NCBI RefSeq assembly: GCF_009602435.1 | Contig: NZ_VZDQ01000029.1 | Location: 89,343 to 153,342, forward strand | Direction: 5' to 3' | Length of the DNA: 64,000 bases | Origin: Sediminibacillus terrae | GTDB taxonomy: Bacteria > Bacillota > Bacilli > Bacillales > Amphibacillaceae | Shown: piece by piece, positions 1 through 7,950 of the stretch | How the letters are laid out: each line of letters begins with the position of its first letter | Numbering within the stretch: position 1 is the stretch's first letter | Translations under genes and position numbers: made by a program | The notes under the pieces: generated by a model | What the model saw: only the letters and a program-made list of their open reading frames with translations | The model's database searches: none | Told to the model about the DNA's origin: nothing

Positions 1-32
1 GATACCTTTTTTCCATTTCAGAAATAGAAAAG

Positions 33-80
33 CCCCGTCTTGTAGACGGACTATAGTGGTTAAAACCGTCTACAAGCGGG
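33..80 (-). terminator. Rho-independent terminator of the 122-556 gene
   Basis: Inverted repeat with arms at about 34-49 and 66-80 (cccg.cttgtagacgg against ccgtctacaag.cggg, one bulge). Read on the minus strand it ends in a short T run. It lies about 40 bases past the stop of the minus-strand hypothetical gene. Confidence 0.7.
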
Positions 81-121
81 ACTCGGTAATACTTCAGATC
101 GGTTGGCTTCTTTTTACATTA

Positions 122-556
122 TTAAAGTAATATCCAACCGCCATCTGTATGAACCGCCGTGACCATTCCGTTTCCTTGAACAATTCTAAACCCTTCATCA
201 ACAAATTCGAGGAACGGTAAATCAACCCTGATAAGGTCATATTGTGGATTGTCATCGAAGAAATATTCGAGTTGTTGTAAATAATCTTCGCCATTTCGGC
301 AAACTTCAATAACTAGAGCACGGTCATTTCCTATGTTACCCATAGCCGAAATTACGCCAGCTGCCAAGGTGACAGGAGTGGGCAACATAAAGGCAAACGA
401 CAGTACGGTTGCAAATGCGTTTAGACCACTGACAAGTTTTCCCTCATCGACATAAGTGAAGCCTTGCATTCTGATTTCATATTGCGCCCTTTTAATCTTG
501 TACAAATTATCACGGGACAGCGTGAGATTTCTAATATATTCTGTTCTGCGACCCAT
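122..556 (-). CDS. Hypothetical protein with a central hydrophobic segment
   Basis: 144-residue protein that I do not recognise. Residues 1-35 are basic and probably helical. Residues about 43-75 are hydrophobic and rich in Ala, Val and Met, enough for one or two membrane passes. The remainder is acidic and soluble-looking, with a charged YFFDDNPQYD stretch. The start follows an AAAGGGGATG ribosome site with good spacing. That ribosome site lies inside a large inverted repeat (see 563-639). The gene stands alone and has its own terminator. No function can be proposed. Confidence 0.6.
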   Translation of the reverse strand: MGRRTEYIRNLTLSRDNLYKIKRAQYEIRMQGFTYVDEGKLVSGLNAFATVLSFAFMLPTPVTLAAGVISAMGNIGNDRALVIEVCRNGEDYLQQLEYFFDDNPQYDLIRVDLPFLEFVDEGFRIVQGNGMVTAVHTDGGWILL

Positions 557-562
557 AACAAC

Positions 563-639
563 ATCCCCTTTTTTCGCTTATTATTGTAAGAGAAACTTCG
601 TTGGCCAACTTAAATCGTCTTACAATATATAAAGGGGAT
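563..639. promoter_or_regulatory. Two nested inverted repeats over the leader of the 122-556 gene
   Basis: Outer arms atccccttt (563-571) and aaaggggat (631-639), and inner arms attgtaaga (583-591) and tcttacaat (618-626), are both perfect 9-bp inverted repeats on the same axis. The outer left arm is the complement of the gene's ribosome-binding site. The structure could therefore be an operator, or an RNA hairpin that hides the ribosome site. Confidence 0.4.
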
Positions 640-910
640 TTACTACTTAAAAATCAACCAATCCTTTAAAAAATTTATTAGTATCCTTTCCATGAAGTAC
701 AAGGAAATCCTCCGGGAAATCTGTCACATTTCCCGAGGTTAGATGCTTCCATTAGGGTTTGGAGCATGAGAGTAACCACGGGTGCATATATATACGTCTA
801 GAGCGTTACTGTGTGTTTGGAAGCAGATACAATAAGACATTTTCAACGGTTCTTTGTCAGACTGTCCTGATTTTCTTAGGCAGTATGAACTAACTGCGAT
901 TTCTATCTTT
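640..910. other. Intergenic stretch, nothing recognised
   Basis: AT-rich non-coding DNA between the hypothetical gene and the 3' end of the GyrI-like gene. I see no convincing gene, RNA or strong terminator here. The plus-strand open frame starting at 854 is mostly antisense to the GyrI-like gene. Confidence 0.4.
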
Positions 911-1396
911 TTATTTCCTGACTACAGGAATCCACATTTCTCCGAAAACGAAGCCGTTTCTTTCGCCCATTTCAACCGTGGTATTGGGTCCCCCGACATA
1001 GGCAAATTCTGTTGCTTCCGGCAATACTTGCCCAAACGCAACCCCGGAAACCTTGTTGTTCAGTTCGTCAGCCGTCTTTGCTTCTCCTTTGACAACCAGG
1101 TACTCTCCTTTAGGAAATTCGATGACTCTGGCATCTTCAGGAACAGATGCCGATTCCTTTGCTATGACGCCGGCATAATGCATCATTTTGTTGTTCACTG
1201 CTTCGTTTACGGCAAAAATGTAATCATTTGCAGCAATGCCTTTTAGTGTGTCCAGCCTTCCATCCTGGCTGGCGGCCTGCCAAAAATCCGCCTTTTCTTT
1301 GCTCAATCCAGCAAAGTCTCTATAATCGCTCTTCAGCTCCGTTCCTAATCCTATTACCGTAAAGCTGTCTTTTTCTTCTAAAGTATAATCTGCCAT
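911..1396 (-). CDS. GyrI-like / effector-binding domain protein (YobU-like)
   Basis: 161-residue single-domain protein of the GyrI-like small-molecule-binding (AraC E-binding) superfamily. This is shown by the N-terminal FTVIGLGTEL strand, the central EFPKGEYLVVKG segment and the C-terminal FGEMWIPVV. Such domains bind hydrophobic ligands or act as the sensor part of regulators. A TTG lies two codons upstream, but the ATG at 1396 has the better-spaced AAGGAAGG. It is divergent from a WYL regulator, the same arrangement as yobU/yobV in B. subtilis, so it may modulate that regulator. The ligand is unknown. Confidence 0.75.
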   Translation of the reverse strand: MADYTLEEKDSFTVIGLGTELKSDYRDFAGLSKEKADFWQAASQDGRLDTLKGIAANDYIFAVNEAVNNKMMHYAGVIAKESASVPEDARVIEFPKGEYLVVKGEAKTADELNNKVSGVAFGQVLPEATEFAYVGGPNTTVEMGERNGFVFGEMWIPVVRK

Positions 1397-1432
1397 ATTC
1401 AAAACCTTCCTTTACTTAAGTTTTCAAGTGAA

Positions 1433-1461
1433 TTGTCTGCATCACTTGTTACGTATATAAT
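1433..1461 (+). promoter_or_regulatory. Sigma-A promoter of the YobV-like regulator
   Basis: TTGTCT at 1433-1438, a 17-base spacer, and TATAAT at 1456-1461. Transcription would start about 35 bases before the ATG at 1505. Confidence 0.65.
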
Positions 1462-1504
1462 AACGTTAAATAGTATCAAAAACTGACACCTTTTGGAGGG
1501 CACA

Positions 1505-2467
1505 ATGAAAAAAGTTGAACGGATAAATCTCATTATGCGGTATATCAATAACCGTGCCCACTTTACCATCTCTGAAATCATGCAGGAATTCACCATTTCC
1601 CGCTCGACTGCCATTAGAGATATCAGAGAAATTGAAGCCATGGGAATGCCGCTTGTCTCCGAAGTTGGAAGGGATGGTGGTTATTTTGTTATGCACAATT
1701 TAGTCCTGCCCGAGGTCCGTTTTTCCGATGACGAAGTCAAGGCTCTTTTCATTGCCTTTATGGCCACACGAAATCAGCAACTTCCTTATCTGAAAAGCCG
1801 TCAGTCTATCGCCGAAAAATTACTCGGTCTCATCTCGGAAAGCCAGCAAGACGATCTTATTTTTTTGAATCAAATCCTGCTTTTTGAAGGGACTAATCCA
1901 CACAACCCTGATTTGCTTGATCTTTCGGACCTTCCACATCCCATAGTAGAAACACTCTTCCAAACGCTGCTTTTGGATCGGTATATATTCCTCATCTTTC
2001 AAGAAGACAACGTCACCAAGTATTCCCCGGTTTATCTACTGCACCTTTATCATGAAAAAAGTCAGTGGCTGATTGAAGGATATGATTTAAAGGAAGGGGC
2101 GAAGCGGATTTTCCACGTCGACCATATTATCGATATCCAACCTTGTCCGATAGAAAGTAGGACAAGTAAACAAAAGATTGCAGAAAAATTACGGGAGCAG
2201 ACAGAAGCGATTAACCTTGTCTTGGAACTCGGTCCCAAAGCAATTGCACAGTTCAAAAAATATCATCCACTACATGTTTCCCTTTCCTATACAGATCCTT
2301 ACCAAACAACCGCCGTACTAAAAACATTTATCGCCGTTGAAAAGCCAGAAGAAGTTGCCGAATTAACAAACTGGCTGCTTTTCCTGGGGGAAGATTTCAT
2401 AGTCCGGGAAATGCCGGGTGAAATGTTGGAATCCTTGCAAGAAAGATTAAGGCTATATTGCCCATAA
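1505..2467 (+). CDS. HTH/WYL-domain transcriptional regulator (YafY family, YobV-like)
   Basis: 320-residue DNA-binding regulator. An N-terminal winged helix (about residues 3-55, ISRSTAIRDIREIEAMG) is followed by a WYL sensor domain from about residue 135, with SPVYLLHLYHEKSQWLIEGYD in the place of the usual W-Y-L core, and a C-terminal WCX extension. WYL proteins regulate neighbouring genes in response to nucleic acid or small ligands. A TTG at 1493 would start inside the ribosome site GGAGGG (1495-1500), so the ATG at 1505 is preferred. It is divergent from the GyrI-like gene and may control it. Confidence 0.85.
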   Translation: MKKVERINLIMRYINNRAHFTISEIMQEFTISRSTAIRDIREIEAMGMPLVSEVGRDGGYFVMHNLVLPEVRFSDDEVKALFIAFMATRNQQLPYLKSRQSIAEKLLGLISESQQDDLIFLNQILLFEGTNPHNPDLLDLSDLPHPIVETLFQTLLLDRYIFLIFQEDNVTKYSPVYLLHLYHEKSQWLIEGYDLKEGAKRIFHVDHIIDIQPCPIESRTSKQKIAEKLREQTEAINLVLELGPKAIAQFKKYHPLHVSLSYTDPYQTTAVLKTFIAVEKPEEVAELTNWLLFLGEDFIVREMPGEMLESLQERLRLYCP

Positions 2468-2472
2468 CATCG

Positions 2473-2680
2473 GTTGGCTAAAACCAACTGGACCTGCGAA
2501 AGGCGGGAGCAGGGTGATAACGAGAAGAGTACAGAACATGAGTTGGGATTTACTTTAAGATATCCCACAAAGCTGGAGAAAAGAAAACTGCCCAAGCCAA
2601 GCCGGTTAATAGGCTATTTTTATTTGCTGGTGTTGTCAGTATGATAATTTTAGAGATAATTGGAAGTCTGTGGAACAGGT
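2473..2680 (+). pseudogene. Possible remnant of a small membrane protein
   Basis: An open frame runs through about 2473-2632 and carries a basic stretch (KLEKRKLPKPS) followed by hydrophobic RLIGYFYLLVLSV, then stops. A +1 shift continues with IILEIIGSLWNR. This pattern suggests a frameshifted single-pass membrane protein, but there is no clear start or ribosome site. I do not recognise a family. Confidence 0.25.
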
Positions 2681-2699
2681 AAGAGATCATGCAAAGTTA

Positions 2700-2850
2700 T
2701 TATTGGCAAAAGATGATCAAGTCGATAAAAGAAGGTCATAAATCCTCTAAGAAGAGCAAATTCCCTGTAAAGAGGATCAACTCTACGCCAAAGAGAATCA
2801 ACTTACATAAAAAGATGATCAATTCGCCACCAAAGATGAGCAAAGTAATA
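2700..2850 (+). repeat. Degenerate short tandem repeat, unit about 20-24 bp
   Basis: About seven imperfect units share the core aaagatgatcaa (variants aaagaggatcaa, aagagaatcaa, aagatgagcaa), spaced 18-24 bp apart. The tract lies between a plus-strand gene and a convergent minus-strand gene and has no ribosome site. Confidence 0.6.
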
Positions 2851-2860
2851 CCATCCTAAT

Positions 2861-2893
2861 GAAAGAGAGTTCCCAACCCGGAAGCTCTCCTTC
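2861..2893 (-). terminator. Hairpin terminator of the HTH gene
   Basis: Arms gaaagagagttc (2861-2872) and gaagctctccttc (2881-2893) pair with a few G-U pairs. It lies immediately downstream of the minus-strand HTH gene. Confidence 0.5.
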
Positions 2894-2899
2894 ATTTGT

Positions 2900-3388
2900 T
2901 TACCACAACGTCTTTACTCCCATGTATTCCAATGCCTGATTCACTTCGTCGATATCATACGTGCCGTTTTGCAAACAAAAACGGATCACGAGGTCAAAGG
3001 GATCATTGTATGAAAGGGAATAGCCGGCGGCATCTAACAATTCTTCGGTTTTTGTTTCTTCTAATCGCAATCCGATTGCCAGGGCAGCGGCGGTTTGTTT
3101 GCTTGTTTTGTAATCCGGGTTGGATCTGATTTTGGAGAACAGTCTTCTGTCGAGTCCGGCCCGTTTATACACCTCAGAATCGGTATATCCTTTCTCGTCG
3201 ATGAACGCAAAGAGTGTTTCGGAAAAGGAAGGGGACTGTTTTTCCTTTATATAGTCTTCTAAATCCGCTATATTCGTTTCGCTGTCTACGGAAAAGATAC
3301 TTTCTGACTCATATAGCGGCATGTTCATGCTGATTCGATGCATTTCCACGTATTCCTGCAACGCTTCCAGCGTGTTTTGATCAAGCAT
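2900..3388 (-). CDS. HTH protein resembling the C-terminal domain of macro-domain proteins
   Basis: 162 residues. The C-terminal 110 residues (SFSETLFAFIDEKG, DSEVYKRAGLDRRLFSKI, KTSKQTAAALAIGL, then the closing YDIDEVNQALEYMG) match from memory the helical HTH-like tail found behind macro domains in many Firmicutes proteins. Here the macro domain is absent. The N-terminal 50 residues are acidic and unassigned. The ribosome site AGGAGG stands well before the ATG. The gene is divergent from a von Willebrand A-domain gene only 97 bases away, suggesting joint regulation. Function is not known. Confidence 0.65.
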   Translation of the reverse strand: MLDQNTLEALQEYVEMHRISMNMPLYESESIFSVDSETNIADLEDYIKEKQSPSFSETLFAFIDEKGYTDSEVYKRAGLDRRLFSKIRSNPDYKTSKQTAAALAIGLRLEETKTEELLDAAGYSLSYNDPFDLVIRFCLQNGTYDIDEVNQALEYMGVKTLW

Positions 3389-3485
3389 GATCGGGCCTCC
3401 TCATTGTCGCTTCAAAGGCGACCTGTTCCTTTGTTTTTGTTGTTATCATTATAGCATCGAAAGCATACGAAAGGATGAGGAATCG

Positions 3486-4073
3486 ATGAAACAAAAGGTG
3501 ACGGAGATTATTTTCTTACTCGATCGGAGCGGCTCGATGAGCGGTTTGGAAAGTGATACCATTGGCGGCTTCAATGCTATGATGGAAAAGCAGCGCCGTT
3601 TGGAGGGTACTACGACAGTAACCACTGTTTTATTTGACCATGAATACGATATATTGTGGGAAGGGATGGACGCGGAGCAAGCTGTGTTGACAAGCAATGA
3701 ATATGTTGTCAGAGGTTCGACCGCCTTGCTGGATGCTGTTGGGAGGACGATTCTAGATGTCGATCGACGACATTTACAAGCAGGATTTGAAGACAGACCG
3801 GATGAGGTGTTGTTTGTCATCACTACCGATGGAATGGAAAATGCCAGTAAAGAATTCAGCTATGAAAAAGTGCAACGCTTGATTAAGCGGCAAAAACAGC
3901 TGCATGACTGGCAGTTTATTTTTCTGGGGGCTAACATCGATGTGGCAGTCGAAGCGAGCCGGATGGGGATCGAGGAAGAAGATGCCCATGCATTTGAAGC
4001 GTCCGCCGAGGGTATGGCAACCATGTATGATCAAGTAAATGAAATGATGATGGAGAAACGAGGCAGACGATGA
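3486..4073 (+). CDS. VWA-domain (von Willebrand factor A) protein
   Basis: 195-residue soluble protein that is almost entirely one VWA domain. The metal-ion (MIDAS) motif DRSGS is at residues 11-15, with supporting TTDGMENAS further on. VWA domains bind a divalent cation and mediate protein-protein contacts in complexes such as AAA+ chaperones or TerY-type systems. The frame is open for 33 codons upstream, but the ATG at 3486 follows an AGGATGAGG ribosome site. It is divergent from the HTH protein. No AAA+ partner lies next to it, so its partner is unknown. Confidence 0.8.
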   Translation: MKQKVTEIIFLLDRSGSMSGLESDTIGGFNAMMEKQRRLEGTTTVTTVLFDHEYDILWEGMDAEQAVLTSNEYVVRGSTALLDAVGRTILDVDRRHLQAGFEDRPDEVLFVITTDGMENASKEFSYEKVQRLIKRQKQLHDWQFIFLGANIDVAVEASRMGIEEEDAHAFEASAEGMATMYDQVNEMMMEKRGRR

Positions 4074-4079
4074 TCCCGT

Positions 4080-4106
4080 GCCTGGGCACGAATACCGTGT
4101 CCAGGC
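4080..4106 (+). terminator. GC-rich hairpin after the VWA gene
   Basis: Arms gcctgggcacg (4080-4090) and cgtgtccaggc (4096-4106) with a 5-base loop. There is no T run, so it may stabilise the mRNA 3' end rather than terminate. Confidence 0.45.
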
Positions 4107-4167
4107 AAATATGTTTGGATAATAGCAGGGTTGGTTATGAAAAGAGTACGAGGAAGGAGTCCTACAT

Positions 4168-4539
4168 ATGAAAGTGTCTTTTCGAACGCTCTATTCTATT
4201 ATCTTGTTTGGAGCAGGCATTTTGCATTTTGCGCGTGAGCGGGGCTTTCGCAGAATCGTGCCTAAAGTAATTCCCTTTCGACGCTCCATTGTACTAATCA
4301 CAGGGATAGTGGAAATGATTTTTTCCGTACTGCTCTGGGTGAAAAAAGGGCAGCAGCTAACAGGGAAATTCTTGGCGCTTTTTATGATGGCAGTTTTTCC
4401 GGCAAATGTATATATGGCTGTGAAAAGAATATCGTTCCGGCCGGGAAAACCAGCAAACCCTTGGATTCTATGGTTGCGTTTACCCCTCCAGTTTCCGTTG
4501 GTTGTCGGGGCATTGAAGCTTGGAAGAAAAGAAGGCTGA
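4168..4539 (+). CDS. DoxX-like small membrane protein
   Basis: 123-residue integral membrane protein with four predicted hydrophobic segments (about residues 7-22, 38-57, 65-84 and 97-115). It has the DoxX/MauE-type pattern: an N-terminal GAGILHF motif, a central ITGIVEMIFSVLL helix, and AVFPANVYMA. Related proteins are linked to redox or thiol chemistry at the membrane, but many have no assigned role. The ribosome site AGGAAGGAG precedes the ATG. It is a single gene between the VWA gene and a convergent flavoprotein gene. Confidence 0.7.
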   Translation: MKVSFRTLYSIILFGAGILHFARERGFRRIVPKVIPFRRSIVLITGIVEMIFSVLLWVKKGQQLTGKFLALFMMAVFPANVYMAVKRISFRPGKPANPWILWLRLPLQFPLVVGALKLGRKEG

Positions 4540-4616
4540 AAACTACTATGAAAAGTCGAAGTCCAATTTATCGACCAAGGGTCTTAGAAAGAAAGTAACG
4601 GTCGATACGAATGAGT

Positions 4617-4652
4617 AAACCCGACAGTCCAAAGAGGGCTGTCGGGTTTGCC
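4617..4652. terminator. Bidirectional terminator
   Basis: Perfect 14-bp stem aaacccgacagtcc / gggctgtcgggttt with a 5-base loop (4631-4635). It is shared by the DoxX-like gene (plus strand) and the flavoprotein gene (minus strand). Confidence 0.8.
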
Positions 4653-4669
4653 ATTTCAGTCGGTCTTGT

Positions 4670-5719
4670 TTATTGCACCATTTGGTTGATCAACGTTTTG
4701 TTCCGCTGCTTGAAGATTTCATTATGGGAGGATACCATGCCGTACTCTTGGGCATCCGGCTCAATGTATTGCTTTGCCCGGTTGACGGCATTGGCTGCAT
4801 CTTGGAAAGCACCGGCGATGAGGTGTACTTTCCCGTCATATTTGAGAATATCTCCGGCAGCAAACAGTCCGTCCACCGATGATTCGCTTGACGGGTTTCC
4901 CTCGATAAAATAATTGTCGCGTTTTTTTATGTCCATGGAGCAGTTTTTCAACAGCTCCGTGTCCCGTTCGTAGCCATGGTTGATGATGACTTCATCAATG
5001 GGAAGTTCGGTTACTTCGTTTGTCAGGTGGTTGGTCAACTCCACTGATTTTATTTTCTCTTTTGTTTTACTTGCGACCAATTTGGTGATGGAAGTATGGA
5101 AGTAACATTCCGCCGGACTGTTTTTCAACTGTTCGACCTGCGCTTCATGTCCCTTGAGAGCATCCTTTCGATACGTTAAATAAACCTGTTTGGCGAATGG
5201 GATAAGTTCGTTTGCCCAGTCTACTGCAGCATTTCCGCCACCTGAAATAATGACGGTTTTATCCTTGAATTGATTCAAAGATTTCACCGTGTAATGCAGG
5301 TTGGCTACTTCGTATTTTTCCGCACCGTCGATCTCGAGCTTTTGCGGCTTCAATATACCACCGCCGACAGCGACGATGACCGTTTTTGAATAATGTTTTA
5401 GTCCGGCTGCCGTATGCAGAACAAAATGGTTTTCATCGTTCCGGGTGATTTTCACGACTTTTTCATTCAGTGCAACTGTCGGCTCAAAGGTAAGCCCTTG
5501 TGCAACCAGTTGCTCTATCAGTTTTTCACCAGAAACGGGGGTCAGGCCCCCGACATCCCATATCATTTTTTCCGGATAGACATGGATTTTGCCGCCGAGA
5601 TGCGGCTGATATTCGATCAGTTTCGTTTTCATCGCCCGCAGTCCACTGTAAAAAGTGGAATATAATCCGGCAGGACCGCCTCCTATGATGGTCACATCGT
5701 ACAATTCTTCTTCGTTCAT
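4670..5719 (-). CDS. Ferredoxin-NADP reductase-like FAD/NAD(P) oxidoreductase (YcgT/YumC family)
   Basis: 349-residue cytosolic flavoprotein of the thioredoxin-reductase-like ferredoxin/flavodoxin-NADP reductase family. The FAD-binding GGGPAG is at residues 13-18, the NADPH-binding GGGNAA is near residue 161, and the C-terminal FAD motif LFAAGD is near residue 286. The redox-active CxxC of true thioredoxin reductases is absent. A Fur box lies about 90 bases upstream (5807-5821), so expression is expected under iron starvation. This resembles ycgT, and the enzyme may supply electrons for reductive iron release. The ribosome site is AAGGAGGAG. There is no operon partner. Confidence 0.85.
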   Translation of the reverse strand: MNEEELYDVTIIGGGPAGLYSTFYSGLRAMKTKLIEYQPHLGGKIHVYPEKMIWDVGGLTPVSGEKLIEQLVAQGLTFEPTVALNEKVVKITRNDENHFVLHTAAGLKHYSKTVIVAVGGGILKPQKLEIDGAEKYEVANLHYTVKSLNQFKDKTVIISGGGNAAVDWANELIPFAKQVYLTYRKDALKGHEAQVEQLKNSPAECYFHTSITKLVASKTKEKIKSVELTNHLTNEVTELPIDEVIINHGYERDTELLKNCSMDIKKRDNYFIEGNPSSESSVDGLFAAGDILKYDGKVHLIAGAFQDAANAVNRAKQYIEPDAQEYGMVSSHNEIFKQRNKTLINQMVQ

Positions 5720-5806
5720 TTTCTTCTCCTCCTTGGTTGAAAAGTATTGATGCGGTGGATGTAAGTAGCGACTTCTCGAGCTGTATGTAATGAATCATCG
5801 TTTAAA

Positions 5807-5821
5807 TGATAATGATTTTCA
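5807..5821. promoter_or_regulatory. Fur box upstream of the ferredoxin reductase-like gene
   Basis: TGATAATGATTTTCA fits the 7-1-7 Fur consensus TGATAATNATTATCA with one mismatch. It is placed in the promoter region of the minus-strand flavoprotein gene. Confidence 0.75.
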
Positions 5822-6025
5822 ATATCAATTAAATCTTACCACAAGCAAAGAAGTAACTCAATAACATGTGATAGAAGTATCGAAAAGAGAATGGGAAACG
5901 AAACTCCGTATTTCTTGAGATTTACGGTATTTTCTTCAAGCGGTATGTGATTACAAGCTGTTTAAAACAGGGACAGACGTGGAACGACAAGAAAATACAA
6001 CCCAAATGAAAAAAGGAGGAAGAGC

Positions 6026-6847
6026 ATGGGCAAGTTAAACGATAAAGTGGCAGTCATCACAGGCGGTGCGACCGGCATCGGAGAAGCGACTGCAAAAGTT
6101 TTTGCGAACGAAGGTGCGACGGTAGTGATAGCGGATATCAAGCAGGAAGAACTGGAAGGTACTGCGAAAGAAATCCGGGATAATGGAGGCACTGTGAAAA
6201 CATACCGGGTTGATGTATCCAAGGAGGAAGAAGTGGAAGGCTTTGCTGATCAGGTAAAAGAAGAATTTGGACGGATTGATGCTTTGTTCAACAACGCAGG
6301 GACGGATCAAGAGGGCGGAAAAGTACATGAATACCAAGTTGAACTGTTTGATGAGATTCAACAAACGGACCTGCGCGGTACTTTTTTGATGAGCAGGTAT
6401 TTTATCCCGCTGATGCTCGATAAAGGAGGCGCGATCGTCAACAACGCGTCGATGTCGGGCAGCTTTGCCGATTTAGATCGTTCTGGCTACAATGCGGCAA
6501 AAGGGGCGATCATTAATTTTACGAAATCCATCGCGATTGACTACGGAAGGCAGGGGATCCGGGCCAATTCCGTTTCGCCGGGTACGATTGAGACGCCACT
6601 GATTGACAAGCTTGCTGGCACGAAGGAAGAGAAAAGCGGTCGGCAGTTCAGAGAATCGAATAAATGGCTCGCACCGCTAGGTCGTCTTGGTGATCCAGAA
6701 GAAATCGCAACGGCTGTTCTGTTTCTGGTTTCTGATGATAGCTCTTATATGACCGGACAGGACATGATTGTCGACGGTGGAATAACGGCGTACACTTGGC
6801 CGGGAAAAATGGTCATGGACGATAGCTGGAAAAACACCACAGAATAA
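6026..6847 (+). CDS. Short-chain dehydrogenase/reductase (SDR)
   Basis: 273-residue NAD(P)-dependent oxidoreductase of the classical SDR family. The cofactor motif TGGATGIG is at residues 12-19, NNAG is at 89-92, the catalytic Tyr155 and Lys159 sit in YNAAK with Ser142 before them, and a C-terminal MIVDGG closes the fold. The substrate cannot be read from the sequence. Its length fits glucose-1-dehydrogenase-like SDRs such as B. subtilis YxbG. The ribosome site is AAAGGAGG. It is monocistronic and ends at a strong terminator shared with the convergent aldo/keto reductase gene. Confidence 0.85.
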   Translation: MGKLNDKVAVITGGATGIGEATAKVFANEGATVVIADIKQEELEGTAKEIRDNGGTVKTYRVDVSKEEEVEGFADQVKEEFGRIDALFNNAGTDQEGGKVHEYQVELFDEIQQTDLRGTFLMSRYFIPLMLDKGGAIVNNASMSGSFADLDRSGYNAAKGAIINFTKSIAIDYGRQGIRANSVSPGTIETPLIDKLAGTKEEKSGRQFRESNKWLAPLGRLGDPEEIATAVLFLVSDDSSYMTGQDMIVDGGITAYTWPGKMVMDDSWKNTTE

Positions 6848-6852
6848 AAGGA

Positions 6853-6892
6853 GAGTGTTCATCCCCGTATGCAGGATGAACACTCTTTTTTT
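6853..6892. terminator. Rho-independent terminator
   Basis: Perfect 12-bp stem gagtgttcatcc / ggatgaacactc followed by seven T. It is placed between the SDR gene and the convergent aldo/keto reductase gene. Confidence 0.9.
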
Positions 6893-7737
6893 CAATACTC
6901 TTCGTAAACGGCAGGATCCTGGTCGTTGATGCGTCCGTCCGGTTTGGTCATGGAGGAGATACTGTTCATTTCCGCGTCGTCCAGTGAGAAATCAAAAATC
7001 GAAATGTTTTCCCGTTGCCTGTCCGGATTTGCAGATTTCGGGATAGAGATAGCCCCTAATTGATAATGCCAGCGTAACACGACTTGTGCTGCAGATTTTT
7101 GATGGCGTTCTGCGATTTGCTGGATCGTAACTTGCTGTAGGATGTCGTTGCCATGTCCAAGCGGACTCCACGATTCTGTCTTAATGCTGTTTTCTTCATG
7201 CCACTTTCTTTGTGGTCCTTGGTTGAAGTAAGGATGCAGTTCGATCTGGTTGATGCTTGGTTTTTCTCCCGTTTCCTTCTCCAGTCTTTTTAAATGGTCG
7301 GGAAGGAAATTGCATACGCCAATCGAGCGGATCAGCCCTTGTTTTTTTGCATCGATCAATGCTTGCCATGCTTCTACGTAGTGATCCTGTTTCGGATTGG
7401 GCCAATGAATCAGGTAGAGGTCATAATAATCCAGGCTGGCACGATACAAGGATTCCTGGACTGTTTTGATTGCTTTCTCATAAGTTTGATAACGTCCCGG
7501 CAATTTGGATGTGATGCGCAGTTTTTCCCGGGGAACAGCACTGCGTTTCACCGCTTCGCCAACCGTACCCTCGTTTTCATAATTGTAAGCGGAGTCGATC
7601 AGCCGATAGCCGTTTTCTTCGATAGCACGCTGAATTGCAGCAGCGCCTTCATTGCCGTTAAGGGCATAAGTACCCAAGCCGATTACCGGGAGTTCCAAAC
7701 CATCATGCAGGGTCACTTCTGGAATTTGGTTGTTCAT
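6892..7737 (-). CDS. Aldo/keto reductase
   Basis: 281-residue NADPH-dependent oxidoreductase with a TIM-barrel fold. The catalytic tetrad is visible: Asp48, Tyr53 (DSAYNY), Lys78 (TSK) and His111 (LIHWP). The cofactor region includes IPKSANPDR near the C terminus. These enzymes reduce aldehydes such as methylglyoxal, and close Bacillus relatives are YtbE and YvgN. The exact substrate is open. The ribosome site AAAGGAG precedes the ATG. It is monocistronic. Confidence 0.88.
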   Translation of the reverse strand: MNNQIPEVTLHDGLELPVIGLGTYALNGNEGAAAIQRAIEENGYRLIDSAYNYENEGTVGEAVKRSAVPREKLRITSKLPGRYQTYEKAIKTVQESLYRASLDYYDLYLIHWPNPKQDHYVEAWQALIDAKKQGLIRSIGVCNFLPDHLKRLEKETGEKPSINQIELHPYFNQGPQRKWHEENSIKTESWSPLGHGNDILQQVTIQQIAERHQKSAAQVVLRWHYQLGAISIPKSANPDRQRENISIFDFSLDDAEMNSISSMTKPDGRINDQDPAVYEEY

Positions 7738-7950
7738 TCTATTCGCTCCTTTCTATCATTGATTTATAAGATTATCATAATTCGGACTATTTTTCCTGAT
7801 TGCTGTTTTCGATGGCGTTGTGGGTTTACCATAAAATTGGGGCTTCGGGCTATTCTTCTTACTGGAATTCAGATGGAAGTATATACAAATATTGTAAACA
7901 ATAGGATAGAAATCAATCCCCGCGGTATTTTGTCTTGATTATATAAAATT

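Noticed and set aside
854..1246. 130-residue plus-strand open frame
   Set aside because: It is mostly antisense to the GyrI-like gene with no ribosome site.
5537..5551. GGGGGTCAGGCCCCC palindrome, like the intergenic hairpin family
   Set aside because: It lies inside the flavoprotein gene and encodes a family-typical GGLTPV stretch, so I treat it as coding.
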